Positions 37,501 through 51,500 of a stretch of DNA of 64,000 nt are shown here, piece after piece. Made by a program: the position numbers and the translations under genes. The notes under the pieces were generated by a model that was not told the origin of the DNA, made no database searches, and saw only the letters and a program-made list of their open reading frames with translations. Every line of letters begins with the position of its first letter. Position 1 is the stretch's first letter. The DNA lies in the NCBI GenBank assembly GCA_038380795.1, contig CM076266.1, positions 11,120,001 to 11,184,000 of the forward strand, written 5' to 3'. The DNA comes from Pyrocephalus nanus. Its lineage: Eukaryota; Chordata; Aves; Passeriformes; Tyrannidae.

Positions 37501-38609
37501 AAATGTCAGTATCCTTTCTGCAGCAGTGGCTGGATGTGTGTGTGCCAATATTGATGGTATGCAGGGAAAGAAACACGTTCTAATTATGGAGTGGTCTTTC
37601 ATAGCTGTGGAGCAACACCCCAGAAGTTATACTCACATCATCCCAACCTAAAAGAATGGTCTGTCAACATCTCCAACTTCTTTGAATGTTCTTAGAGGGA
37701 TTGTTTTTAAAACTAAGTTTAAATCCTTTCCAAGTAGATTATAGGAGTCTGTTGATAGCCAAGGTCAGACTCTTGACAGTTCATTGGACATCTAGGGTTA
37801 ACATATGATGATGATGATGAAATCATTAATAACTAAAATTCCATTTGGCTTTAATAAATCACAGGAAGTACACAATTACCATTAATTATGACCAAGGAGA
37901 ATTCTTCATTACATATCAAAGTAGTCAGTTTTGTATCTGCCTCTCTCATTGATCTTCTCATGCTTATAACAGAAGCACAAGGACTTTAAATCCAGACTAT
38001 ATTTCTGTACTTGTAAAGTGACTTGTCCACATCACAGTGTAATTTTTGTTCCTATTTCCTACCCCACAAAGAACAGAAATATTACTAACTGCAGTCAGAA
38101 ATCTGAGAAGCTAGTTATCACTGATTCTCCCACACACTCTTCATCAGTTTATTTGAGCACTTTCTTTCTCTTGCTAATAGAAGCCAGCATTTATTTTAAA
38201 GGATGCTAGCAGATGTGCAGATTATACTTCAAAACTTCCTGTTCCTGTCAGTTGACAGAATTTTGTTATCATTTCAGATATTGGCACACTTTATTTATGA
38301 AGACAGCTTTCCTATCTGTGTCAGGGCCAACTGAGAAGTAGATGTTTTATCCTTTCTGCATAAGATACTGTGACAGCCACAACGTTCTGAAACATCCACA
38401 GGTGCAGTTTGCTGATGTCTCACTCTATTAGGAAGACCAAATAATAAAATTTAGTACATATCTGAAGAGCACTGACTCTCATATGTTTTCAGACATTATT
38501 TTAAAAGATCAGTCAGATAATGTTCAGGCGATGCGGTTTTCAAACCTTGCTTTTAAAAATCACTTCTGATACCTTTCTTGGGTACAGGCAGAATAAGAGT
38601 TGATTTGAT
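34526..38609. other. AT-rich non-coding DNA, no gene recognised
   Basis: No gene or classified repeat is supported. A degenerate CTCTAAA tandem lies at 36591-36642 and a short (GAT)n run near 37806-37820. The segment 35690-35950 has a texture like conserved non-coding DNA. Confidence 0.55.
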
Positions 38610-38610
38610 G

Positions 38611-38697
38611 GTGGGGTTTTATTTATTTGTTTTATTTTTTTGTGTGTGTTTGTTTGGGTTTTTTGTTTTTTGGGGGTTTTTTTGTTGTTGTTTTTTT
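38611..38697. repeat. T/G-rich low-complexity tract
   Basis: An irregular mixture of T runs with GTTT, GTGT and GGGG interruptions. It is not a single clean microsatellite and carries no coding signal. Confidence 0.85.
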
Positions 38698-41600
38698 AAA
38701 ACCTGTTCCAAAGTGTGGCATAATGTCTTTCCCCTTATTCTTAACTAGAAGTGTCTTGATAGTAAATGCTGAGCTAATGGGAGCATTGATTAACTCAGTG
38801 GAATAAATCATGTCAAGTCCCCAACAATGCAGATATTGTCCATTAGTAAATGGAAAAAATGTGGAGGATTACTGTGCATTTGTCAGGATATGAATGAAGA
38901 TTATCTAGATGTTTTCCTTCACAGCAGAGGTTACATCAGTGGGTGCAATTATCATGCAATGTAATTAAAGGAAAGTTGTTTTTTTTTTTTTTTTTCCCAA
39001 ATATATTATCAGTGACAAAATCAGCACTGACCAATAAAGCTTCAAACCTCTTGCAAAAAAACTATTTAAATAACTTACTATGTGACACACAAACTTGTAT
39101 CTTGAGACAATGACACTTTCTGACAAAAATTACTTTCCTTTCCTTAAGAAAATAGATTTACTTTGTGGTACTACACATGCCTAAAAAGATACAATGCCTT
39201 TGAAGAGATATTTTCATTTTCTCACATTTTAAACACTCTGCCTGCCTCCTTCCTTGTTCCTTGTCAAAGGAATAGATAAAGGCATTGATGAAAAGCTAAA
39301 GAATACATGAAGGCTATGTTAACTAGTGTTCACCTGAAAAAAACTAAACCTATAAAACAGACCAAAAAGTTGTTGAAGTGAAATACTAGACTATATATCT
39401 TCAGATTTTTATTAGTGCTTTGACTTTTTTTTTTTTTAAATTTGACTGCTATGCAGCTATTTATGATAAAGGATATTTAAGACATGAATAGCTATAGCAT
39501 AAGGGAGATTTGAAATCATACTTGGCTATTGAATTAATTATTGAAAGTACTGATGTTTGACAACTACAGTGAGATTAGAGGAAAAATCAAGAACTAGGAG
39601 ATATATATAATCAAGAAGTAATCTATGAAAGAAAATACTAATTTTGCATGAAATAATCACCATTTGATTCAATACAAAAGGAACTATTTATACATCTATG
39701 AAGGAAGAAGGAGAAAAGTTTGGTTATTAGGATATGTACCAGCATGTTCCACCAAATCTATCAGTCATAATAGGCATTAGTACAAATTTCTTAGAAAATA
39801 AAAACTAAGATGATTTTTTTTCTCTCTCTCCATTAGCTAAAAATGGAGTTCCAGAACAAGGTTTGTCCTAGACAACTACTGGGTGTCTACTGAATATCTA
39901 AAATGAGGTTGGATATCTCTATCTCTTTGTTAAACAAAGTGGAAACAATCATGCTTTTGGTTGTTGGAGTTCTTGACAAAAAGAAATTTTAATAGAGTTT
40001 TTTATAAATATGTGTATGAGTTTGCACACTGCACAACAGATGTTTAAGAGAATGGCAGTATACACAAGAAGAACAGTATAGTTTATTAGCTATTAGGATA
40101 ATATTACCAAAACAATAATATCTAATTTAGTTTAAAAAAAATGAAAATGGCAATCACCTTGTAAAGATAAAATATGAATGAAAAAAATGTGTCCTATTTT
40201 GCATAGTTATATATCAGACTTTTAAAATGTTTCTGAAATACTGTAAAAGTCTTAAAAGCACAGATGGAAAAAGTATTTGAGAACGTTGGGAGAATCCAGA
40301 CTGACAAGTAGATAAGTATATTTTATTACTTCACACAGAATTCTTGAGTATTACATCCAAAACTTACACAAAAAATTACTTTTTCTACTTTTTCCCACTT
40401 CTCTCAAATCTAGCATGTGAATTTTGGCTTTTTTTTTTTTTTTTTTTAAATTTCTGATCCAATAATCTTCCCCAAAATTATTTAAAACATTTGTTTTAGC
40501 AACATGTAAGGTACAATTACATTAATGGTGCTGCTATGTTCATGGTGTTGTCTGGAGCCGTGAGTAAGGATAAGCAGAGCTATTGCAAGCATCATATAAG
40601 CAGTTAGAAAACTGATCTTATGCTACAGAATAGAAAGGAATGGGATGGTAGAAGGTAGAAGTTAAGAAAAACAAATTTAACAACGAGGAAAGCTGAGAAA
40701 TCAAAAGTAGGTGGTTGAACTCAGGAAAGCTTACTGAGGTCTTTATGGAATTTTCCTTGCATCACTGTAAAAGTACTGTGATGACACCACTCTATGGAAA
40801 GCACAATTGCAGATGATTCCTATTGCCAGGGGATTGTGAGACGGTGCAAGATGCAGGGCTGTGTGCAGGGGGTCATAACACAGCATGGGCTTGAGTAAGC
40901 AGGTTTCCTGGCTGCTTTACAGTGTCAAGATGATACAAAGCAGCAAGAGCAAAACCTAGGGACTGGCTTGGCTTTCAGGTAATTTATTACCTTGGTTGGT
41001 ATACCCTGGTCAGGAAGGCTGGTTCTTATTCTCTGTAAATGTTTAAATGTAATTTAAACATTAAATGTTACCTTTATGGCTGCTGTTGACAGTGAAGGGA
41101 TGTTCCAAACCTCTGGATAACTAGAGCTGCATGAGAATGTTTGAACTCCTCTGTTGAACTACCTGCCTGGACTTAGCTGTAGATATTAAAATTGCATAAA
41201 TCTGCTCGTGTTTTCATAGATAAGGGAATAATTCTATCACTCACTGTTACTGTAATAAACCCCAAATCATATAAAAACCAGCAACACACAGCTCATTCCC
41301 TCATTCTGAATCTCTTGCATAACAAATTAATGGCAGTGTGCATGAATAATGAGAAATGCTTCAAACCTGAAGATTCATTTGTTTGGACAAATGTTGCTGA
41401 CTGCACTGAAGTAGATTGCAACACTGGAATTGTATTTGAGTAACTAGACTATTAATGCTGTTGCTATAGCTATTAGAGTTACTGCTGTTACTACAGCAGA
41501 TGAGCTGAGGTCAGATAGGCCAGTAAAGGACAAGACCTGCTATGTAAAAGTTAAAATCTATACAGATATGAAAGTGAAGATTTTCAACTGGAAAAAAAAA

Positions 41601-43030
41601 AAAATCAGGAAATTGAATAGCTCAATATCAGGAGGATAGCAGCAGGGCTAGCAATGAAATCCCCACTGCTTTACTATGAATCTGTCAAACCACACAACTT
41701 CTCCAGAAAACTAGATTTTATTTTATTTTTTTTTTTTTTTTTTGGCATCTGTTTGGAGAATAAGAAAAGAGAACTTTGATGTAAACTGCTCTGCATCTAA
41801 ACCTGAATAGTAACCATCTCATTATAGTAAGTAATTTGAAATTATAACTAGTGGATATTGATATTTATTTCCTTTAAAGTGGGATGTTTCATGTTGAACT
41901 TGGCTCACATCTGATATAAGAAAAGCAAGATGGTACTTTTTCAAAGTCATAAAAAAATAGGTTGTCTCAATATCTGATTAGAACCCCTCCATATACATGA
42001 CATATATATATCTGAGATAGATTTCAATACAAGATTGTATTTAATATAGCAATTCTATGACTAGTACTGTATGCTACCTGAATGTATATTTGTCTGTGTC
42101 AATGTGCTTCCCCCCCTAAGAAGCATACTTTAAAATGAACACCGTTTGCTCTGATTTTTTCAGTCTCCTATTCACAAACATATGGCATTGCAGGCCACTG
42201 TGGGAAACTATGGCCTTGATTTTTATCCCATTTATACATATAAAATAGGTAATAATTCCTGTGTAGTCAGCTGATTTACCTGTGTATAAAAATGTCTAAA
42301 TTATGCTTCTTTTTATCTGTATGAATATTTGTTAGAGGTCTGAATTTAAACAGGATGAAAATAGATATATCTTTGTACATGGAAGTGGTTTTTACCTTCA
42401 TTATGAAGAACATCAACTAAAGAATGAAAAGAGAAAGGAAAGGGAGTAAGAATCTCAGTTCTTTTAAATCAAACTTTCTTATGCTTGAATTTCAATTTGT
42501 TAAAACCATTTCTTCCTATGCAATATGAATGTCAAGTTTGCCAGGGGTTCAGCAGGGCAGAAGAATTTGCTTATCAATCATTTTTAAATATTGACATTAA
42601 CCATCACATTCTGTTCCTCTCTACCGTTTTGCCTAGAAGTGGAAGAATTACTTGATGAAGTAATTGTTCATAATCTTGTATTGGAGGCTCAGAGAAAATC
42701 CACAGAAACTGGTTTCTGTTCCTGGAAGTGAACAACTCTCAGCTGTTTTGGGTCACCTGTGAGAAGATATGCATAACAATAGTCCTTAAATCAAGGTTAT
42801 AAGATTACAAGTGCAGCGAAGAAAGTTCTGAAATGACAAAGCATCATTTTGCCTCTCACACATCATAAGAACATTTTGCAAAGCCCTGTGGGACATGTCC
42901 TCTGCTTAATTTTGCAGAAGCTGATATCCTACGTTATAAGAAATGAGAGGCTTGCCAATGGAAGATTGAAAGGTAATTTGGTTATCAAATCTTGACTTCA
43001 TGGCAATCCAATCATATACTTCTTTCAAGT
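38698..43030. other. AT-rich non-coding DNA with several poly-T tracts
   Basis: No gene or classified repeat is supported. Long homopolymers are T17 at 38979-38995, T12 at 39425-39436, T19 at 40429-40447 and T18 at 41726-41743. None is preceded by a recognisable processed-transcript copy. Confidence 0.6.
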
Positions 43031-43112
43031 TTCCTTCCTTCCTTTCTTCCTCTCTCCTTTTTTCTTTCTTTCTTTCTTTTCTTTCTTTTTCTTTCTTTCT
43101 TTCTTTCTTTCT
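43031..43112. repeat. Pyrimidine tract, (TTCC)n grading into (TTTC)n
   Basis: It starts with TTCC units, passes through an irregular CT segment and ends in CTTT units, and directly abuts the antisense CR1 fragment at 43116. The continuous frames across it on either strand are microsatellite read-through and not genes. Confidence 0.95.
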
Positions 43113-43115
43113 CAT

Positions 43116-43480
43116 CTACCATCTCTCAAGGAAGCCTGTTCCAGTGCTTGACCTCCTTCAGTAAAGAAATGCTTCACAGTGTCCAGTCTAAACCTCCTCT
43201 TATAGGATACTCAAGTAATTTTTAACAGAACTTGCCCTTTTTGAACCTATGTTGACTCTGCCTGATTATTCTTTAAATGCCTTTCAATAGTACCCAGTAT
43301 AATCAATCTCCATTATTTTTCCACGGACTGAGGTTGGACTAAGAGATCTCTACTTCCCTGGGTCTTTCCTTACAGCCTTCTTATAGATGGGAATAACATT
43401 GGCTGGCTTCCAGTCAGCAGGGACCTCCCCAGACTCTCAAGATGATAGCAAAGGATCCTGCTACAACTTCAGAATTTCAG
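43116..43480 (-). mobile_element. Antisense CR1 LINE, internally deleted
   Basis: Two CR1 segments in the same antisense orientation are joined. The first, 43116-43205, is from near the 3' end: 'aaggaagcctgttccagtgcttgacc' and 'gtccagtctaaacctcct'. The second, about 43235-43480, is from the RT N-terminal part of ORF2: 'gaacctatgttgactctgcctgat' and 'ggaataacattggctggcttccagtcagcagggacctcccca'. The intervening reverse-transcriptase region of roughly a kilobase in a full copy is missing, and the 3' octamer tail is replaced by the pyrimidine tract. Confidence 0.85.
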
Positions 43481-45162
43481 AAGTGCTTATTTAGGATGAT
43501 ACATGGAGAAAATGCCAGTCTGTCATCCCACAGCAGGACTATTGTCTATGTACAACATCTGAGTCTTTATTGAGTCTGAAAGTTTCTTTTGTCTTCTCAT
43601 CTGTAAAGGGAAAATGTTAAAGTAGATGGATGTGGAAAGACATGAACTTTTCTATCTGTGCAGTAAATTGGGTGAATATAAGTCAAATAACCTTTGGAAA
43701 TTCAGGGCAAAGTGCAGGTCACAGTATCTTGCTTTTTAGAAGGCCATACTTATTAACAGTTATTTAGACACTATTGTAGATAATTGATTTTGGAAACATT
43801 CAGAGTTCCAGGTGAACCTCATTTATATTTTAACTGATCATAAACGTAGGTGGGATGTGTTCTTCTTAATTCCTTCTTAATTTTACTCGGCTATGAAATA
43901 CACATTATTGACAGACCCTTGAAGCTGTCTTTCGGGATAACATTTAAGAGGAAGGGCTCAAGCGAAAAAAGACTTACACTAAATATTTACCACCAGTTTT
44001 TCATGCTCCCCTTTATAAATAAACAAGGAAAACTGGCAGGCAGCAAGACTGAAAGTGATAAAATGTAGTCCTCATAAAAATAATACAGTTTGATTGTAGG
44101 ACTCGCTTCTCTAGTTCAGTAAGAGATAAACTACCTAAATATTTGCTATTAAAAATATGCATTTAAATAATCTGTTGGCATATATTCAAATAGATTAATT
44201 CCAATTGGATTTGTCCAGCCTCTCAGTTATGTGAAGACCTACCATACGAAACTTTCAAAATCTTTTAAAAATCATTCTCAACTTAGCAATACACTTGAGA
44301 AAAGATGTTAAAGTGATCCACTGGGAGATGTATACTGAATCAAGCAGACTTATCACAGCAATGTGTTCACTTAAATTTTGTGTTGACTATTCTTCCAAAC
44401 AGAGTATTCAATCATTTAAATTCTGTACTGTAAAAACTGTGGTTGCTATGTTGCTTTGTCCCTTTATTTTCAGCTGAAAGAAATATGCAGAATTCAGGAG
44501 AAGAGTTAGCCTTTCTGCAGAGTTAATAATTAGGGAACCAACATCTATATCATTGTTCATTAATGTTAAAAGTGTAATAGTTATTCCAGATTGACAATTT
44601 GATTGCTATAACTTTAATGCATTATAATAATTTAAATTGTTAATATTATTACCATCATGATTTTTAGTTTCACAATATGAATTAATTTGGTCACTTGCAC
44701 TTCTTTTTTTTTTAATATCTAAAAATATTAAAGGTTTTAATCTCAATCAATTCCTATAAAATCACAATTCATTTTAAGAAAGCTTGTAGTGAATTTCAAA
44801 GAACTATGAAATAATATGCAATCTTTTGCTTTTGGGTCCATAAAATAACTTGAAACAAGAATCTAGATATCAGGATATGGAGAAATAAGATGTTTTATAG
44901 TGATGTCTAAATTAGTGCTAAATAGGAGACCCAATAATAAACAACATGAATAAGAAGTACTCATTTGTGAATATCTGAGTGGGTGGACTGTGGAAGGATG
45001 TTTCACATAACTTAGGTGTTTACACTGCTGATGACACCTTGGAAAAAAAGGAAAGTGTGGGCAGAAAAAAGCTTTGCAATACAGGTATTCTCTACTTAAA
45101 AGTAACCAATAGTTTAAAAGGCCATGAAGCAGAAAAAATTATAGATTAGTATTAAGACTGAT
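43481..45162. other. AT-rich non-coding DNA, no gene recognised
   Basis: Nothing identifiable. The composition becomes very AT-rich around 44570-44770. Confidence 0.6.
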
Positions 45163-45211
45163 AAATCACTGAGAGGCATAATAATTAAAATCACTAAGGG
45201 GCATATTAATT
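45163..45211. repeat. Imperfect tandem duplication, about 24 bp unit, two copies
   Basis: AAATCACTGAGAGGCATAAT plus AATT (45163-45186) is followed at once by a near copy with 'cactaaggggcatattaatt' (45187-45211). A local slippage-type duplication. Confidence 0.8.
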
Positions 45212-45350
45212 AAAATTAATTTTAGGGGGAAAAATCTTATGTTTGAGGGCATTAACATCTTTTATGACACATCTGTAGAGAAAAGCTGCTTGGTCATGGC
45301 AGAGTTTGATCCAGGAGAGAAGAATGTGATTCTGGCCACCTTTAAATGTA

Positions 45351-45514
45351 GATTGTTTGTTTGTTTGTTTGTTTTTGTTTGTTTGTTTTTTGGGTTTTGT
45401 TTGTTTTGGGGAGTTTTTTGTTTGTTTTTTTTTGGGGGGGTTGTTTGATTTGTTTTGTTTCATTTTTGCTGGGTTTTTCTACTGTATTTATTTATTATTA
45501 TTATTATTATTTTA
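45351..45514. repeat. (GTTT)n / G-rich tract followed by (TTA)n
   Basis: GTTT units from about 45353 grade into an irregular T/G tract with G runs at 45392-45394, 45408-45411 and 45434-45440 (seven G). A (TTA)n run follows at about 45490-45510. The open frames through it are low-complexity artefacts. Confidence 0.9.
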
Positions 45515-48500
45515 GAAAAAGTTTGGATTTCTAACCAATTAAATTAATATTTTTCCAATAAACAAACTAGTGAAACAAGCACAGAATAATTCTATAGTAG
45601 ATCTATGATGACTTGATCCTTGCTCTACAGTCTGATGGCTCTTATGGACTTGTTTTGCTATTTTTATACAAAATATTAGTTTTGGCCAGTAATACTGATA
45701 CTTTGCTCTTCTGAATGGTCAGTTTTAAAAACTGAAAAGAAGCAGCACAGTCTGCAAAGAAAAAAAAATCAGATGTACTCCTGTGAATGCTAATTGAGCA
45801 TTGGATGCAGAAGCAGTAGACGATGAACCTTTGCCCTAGAGCACAATTCAGCAATCACAAAAGCCATTTTCACTAAAAATAATCAAGCTTAACAAAAATA
45901 GTGAAAGAAATATTTGAATTGTTTTTGAAAGCAACATAGAGAATTTGTGAAGAAAATGAGAATAAATCAGTAGCTTAGAATACAGACCATGCATAAGAAT
46001 AGGAAAAGTTCAGCATAAAACCCTTATGATGTAAATGGATAAAAATATGATGTAATGAAGAAGCAGAAGAAGAAATAGTAACATTCCCAGGGCTCATAAA
46101 AAACAAGATGCCATCAGCTGGTCTTAAGGCCTTTGTCTTTAAATAATCTGAGGACTTTCTATCTTTACACTCTTCTCACTGACTTCTTCCCAGATACAGC
46201 AAGAAGGAAAGTTTAAATATATCAGAAGAGCATGAAATCTCTCATACAGGTGTAAGTCCAGGAGAAAGGTGTTAACTTATCTGTCACTGTAGAAGAAACT
46301 GAAATATTTATAAGTCACTTCTCTACAGCTGTTTTTTCAGAGAGACAAAGTAAGATATCTACTGGAAAAACTTAGAAATGTCTTGATAAAATAGAATTAT
46401 ATGTCTTATATTTAACAGAGTTATTAATCTCATGCTTATATCTGAGAAATGTTGATAATGAAATATTTAATTTCTTTTTATTGCCAGTGGTTAGAAAAAT
46501 ATCTGGCCAGAAATGTCATATTTAAAGGTTATTTTCTCAGAAACAACTCTCACAGAACAGCTTGTGCTTGAATTTCTTTGAAAAGATCAGTGAAGTCATT
46601 AAACTCTCAACATCAATTTGTGACAAATATTAGAAGACAGAATATTCCATGAAAAAAAATTTACTCATAAATATTTGAAAAATATAGAAAATGGGCTTTT
46701 CTGGAAAGTGTTTATATGGTCAGCATAGAATTACCATTGGAATAATCATAAAGGAATTAATATTGATCTGATCAAGAAAGAATTGAAGGAGTTTAATATA
46801 TTTAAAACCAGGGAATACTGTTTTAATGAAACTAGGTATATCTGAATAAATTTGATATTGCTTTTGATAAGAGTATATGCACAGCTGATGAAAGTATTGA
46901 CATAGTGAATTTACTGTTGTAAAATGTTTGGTTTAATTAAACATGATGAAAATTATTACTATACAGAATCAGCATAGTCCATGTTGAAGGAATTAAAGAG
47001 TGGTAAACTGTTAAATCCCACAGAAAACTGTAACATAATGTCAGATTACAGACTCCAGTAAAAAAAAAAATCCCCAAACTGCAGAGATCCTATTTGTGGC
47101 TGAATCTTATTCCACATTTTCATCAGTGTGGGCAATACGGTGAAATAATTACAGCTACACAAAAGATGCAGATTTGGAAGCCAACCTTCTTGCTATTCAT
47201 GTTGGACTCTAGTCAGTGTTTCTCAGAGTTCAGGGCACGATCCACTTTTGCCTTGTGTTTGAAACCTACTGAGAAGCAAAGCAAAATGGAACTTCACAGC
47301 TGATGGAATTTGGAGCTGTATCTGGCCCTACAGAGATTATAATTGTTCCTGGCTCCTATGGCATCAGACAGTAGTTGCCAAAGTTAGTCACTTGAGACTT
47401 TTGAAGCAATTGTCCAAATAAAAGCAAGTATAGCATATCCATAGGGGAACAGCAAGAATAAAAGTGAGAAATCTTGTGGGTTAAAATAAAACCAGTCTAA
47501 TGGGTGAAGTAAAGAGCAAAAAAAAACCACTTAACACAAAGAAGTCATTCACCACATCTCACAAGAAGACTGATGCTGATCCAGTCTCTGATCTATGGCC
47601 ACCCTGAAAGCTAAAGTTCACCATTTCTTCATTCTTTAATTCAGCTTTTATTTCTAAGCATGATGTCATATAGTATGGAACACCTCTCTGTTCAGTTTAC
47701 ATCACCTGTCTCAACTCTGTACCCTCATAACTTCTTGCCCTCCCCTAGCTTACTTGCTGGGAGACAGAGTGGGAGAAAAAAGAACATGTTGGCAATGTGC
47801 AAACACTGCTCAGCAGTAACCAAAATGTTGGTGTGTTATGAGCACTGTTTTAGTACCAAACAGAAACACAGCACTGTACAGGCTACTGAGAGGAAACCTA
47901 CCTCCATCCCAGCCTGAAACAGTACAGAAATAAAACACCTTAGATTTATCATGACACAGAATCACTCCTTATTTCCTTTATCTATCCACAAGTTGATCTA
48001 AGTGCCTCAACATACAATTATGAGTAAGTCTGTAAGACACCACGAGTAACAAATTAAAGGCATCAATATCGTCTCATCTAAGCTGTTATGTTAATAAATA
48101 CATCGTCTGCAATATACTTAATAAGTTTGTGCTAAAACAGTGATTCATGTATGCTAAACCTCCAACCAAAAATTTGGTTACCTTCCCAGCATCTCCCTAG
48201 AAATTCTACATACTGAAGGCTGGCAGTTCTTTTACTGTCCCACAATCACTGCAGGTCCATCACTCCCTGCTCCTTTTACATTTCCTACTACAAGACCCAG
48301 TTTTGCAAGGTGGTGTTCCAGATAACAGTCATATTTCACTCCTGCTGGATGCAACAGAAAGAGAAGTTGAGCATTTTTCTGTGAATACTAAAGCTAAAAA
48401 GTCAGTGAAAATATCACCACTCCAGGAGCAAACTATTACTTTCCTCTTCAGAAACTTCAGTGTAGTGAACAGGACTGCAGTACTGCATCGTACCCTCATC

Positions 48501-51500
48501 CATTCAGACTTAATAAATAAGCAGAAGCAGTTGTAGAACAATGAAGGGGTCCATAGGCAGCTACAAGTTGATGTGTCTCACCAGAGGTGCAATGAAATGT
48601 GCATTTTGATTATTCCTTGTGCTTCTCCAAACACATACAAAATGACAATGTTTCTTATAATTCTGTTGTAAATCCCTCTTTCTGAACTACATCATGTATT
48701 TTATTGCAAGACTAAGTCCTAATAGTTGCCATCTGGACTCACTAGGAAATATTAAGCCAAATGACACAAAGGATAGGAACTACCTTACTTAATTTTAGAT
48801 CTCTACAGTGACATCGCTATTGACAGCTGCTCTACGCTGCCTTTGGATCTGACAAAGAAATATGTGCATGGTGCAGTTCATGTGATCTATTTTAGGCATC
48901 AATTTTTATTAAATTAAGCACTGAACTTATGAAAATTGAGAACTTAGACTGGGAACTTAGAGTGGCATCGTCCCCAATCAATGCCACCTGATATGTTATA
49001 GACAAAACATTATAGAGGGTTGTAAAAATTTGATTACTAGTTTCAACAAATATTTAAAAAGAGATTGAAGATCAGTTGTTTGTAAAAATATATTTTTGGA
49101 TAACCATTCTATTTTGGGTATATTAAGAAGACACAAAAGGGCTTAATGTAAGAAAGTGATCCTGCTACAATATGGTGTTGCATATGCTAAGTTTTATCTG
49201 ATGATATAGTATATCCAAATCTATACCCTACTGTGTACATGAAATTTTTGATAGCTTTTTCTAATTAAATACTTTTTTGTTTTGTTTTGGTTCAAATCCG
49301 GTATTAGCTGTCACCAGAAATCTTTAGATAGCTACAGATTTCAAATTATTCTGTTTTAGAACATATTACAGTCGCATAATATGAGTGCACTGGACATGGT
49401 AATGATAAGGTATTAAGGAACCTCAGTGGTCATTAATTATGCTAGATGAAATTACATGCAAGCTTCTTACAGCACCTTCATATCAGAAGAATATATATAT
49501 ATACACATAGATATCATTTATTGTTCATATTATAAAGTTACTGCAACACCATTTGGTTTTGTGGCTTTGGGGAAGGAGGGAGAGGGAGAGAGAGGAAGAA
49601 ACAGCCATCAGGTACTACAGTGGCAATATAATATTGAGCCAGTCAATATTATATAAACATATGAGAATCAAAACAATTTCTTCAGGTTATGAAAATAGGT
49701 TGCAATGTTGAGATGGTTAGACAGGTGGCAAACTGAGACTACTGTTTTATGCCAAAAATATATCTAGTTACACAGTTAATTCTGCTACTAGCTAGTTACT
49801 TTCATACTCTCTTCTCTTCAGTCCGTCCAAGGTACCTGTGCATAAACCTTGGTTTTGGGCAGGAAGTGTTCCCTAGTGTATGTTTGTTCAGCCACTACTA
49901 TGAAACAATAGTCACCTTTGTAGGGATGCCCATATTTTATTAGGTGTTAGTGTTATAAAAATAATAAGAATAATGGATTAAAAAATTGCCATGTTTGATT
50001 TCAATTGTTTGAAAACCAGCAGATTTTTCCTCTCTCTTTTTAAAATGGATAAAGACATAGGTAGTCTCTAAAATAAAATGCATTTGTGTTCTCAGATAAA
50101 GTGTTAGGCATTTTATAGAGCTGAGAGTTTAAAAAAGCTTCAGAAGCAAGTCAGCTTGCTCATATTTATTTTGAAAATGCACTCTACACTCAGAGACTTA
50201 GAGGGAGCTTAATTACAATCAATGGAATAATTAAGTTGAGAGAAATGTGCAATAGAGAACTAAAATGAATAGAAAACATATGCAGAAGTGTACCTTTGGG
50301 CAAATGCATTATAGGCACAATATTGTCATTATGTCTCTCAAATCACATCATTATTTGCTCTGGCGTATGTGTGGGAAGCAGACTAGATTGTACGTGGTTT
50401 TTACATTCATATTCAGATCCATATTTAAACATTTTACAAAATGGTGCACTCTAGTAACACTAGCCTACACTTAGCATACATGTAATTTGTTGTACAGCTG
50501 AACTTTCACAACACATTCCTAATTCTGAAAAAGTATAGCTATCTAAAAAGCTCTGCTTTTCTCCTTCCCCTCACAGTCCACACATTTTAGAAGAACTTTC
50601 AACAGTGTGTTCACCAGAGTTTGACTCACGGTGAACAGCTCTTCACAGATGTATTATTTGCTGGTTCCAGTCTAGTTGCAGTAGCCAATTGCTACTGTTT
50701 CACTGACCACAGCTCTCTGATAAATAAAATGCACACCCAGAAAGGGTCTCCTAGAACAGGTAGTTTCAGAGAGTGAAATGGTCTTAGAGAGCCTTATCAT
50801 GCTCTTTTTAAATTCTGAATTCTTATCTCTTGGTGCACCTTGCAGTCCCAAAGCCATAAGTCCTGTAATGGGAAACCTGCTTTTTATCTCTTTTTCTAGA
50901 ATTTGCCATGAAAGACATTTAAGGAGGGAAAAGAAGGAAACAACAATAAAAAAAAAAAAAAAAAAATCCAAACCCTGTTTTCAGGTTACAATTAGAGAAT
51001 TCTAAATACTTTAAAGTGGTCACCAACATGCACATAATTCTATCTTTGAAAGAGTTAATATAGTGCTTTGCACAAATATTTAGAAATAAATATTGGACAT
51101 CTTCTGGTGTGCATTTAACAGCAGAAATTTCTGTATGAAAGTCCCTTCAATGTAACTAAACTGATTTCAGAAAGTTTGGTCCAGAAAATTTTGGCCCAGG
51201 GATCATGCCAAACCTTTAAATTGGCCTTTCAATATGATAGAAAACTGATGATAGATGGTGTGCATCCATATAGGAACATCAAGGAAATTAAAATCTTGAA
51301 AATATTCGTGCTGCTTGTTTAAATTCTAACAAATAAGCGCAGGAAGGGGTTAGGTGTACTAACTTATTTTTAACCATTAATGGGGCAACTTGTTAATGGA
51401 TGGGGTTTTCATCTGAAACAAGCAATATGCTTTGTGTTACTCTGAGTAAGTTTGCAAGTAAGAAAGATTTGGGTAGTGAAGGTGATGTAAATTATCATCT

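Noticed and set aside
38611..38697. T/G-rich tract as a possible telomere-like or G-quadruplex element
   Set aside because: The G runs are too few and irregular, and no TTAGGG units occur.
42906..43225. Open frames on both strands with long runs of K/E/R or S/F/L
   Set aside because: They are translations of the pyrimidine microsatellite and the adjoining CR1 fragment.
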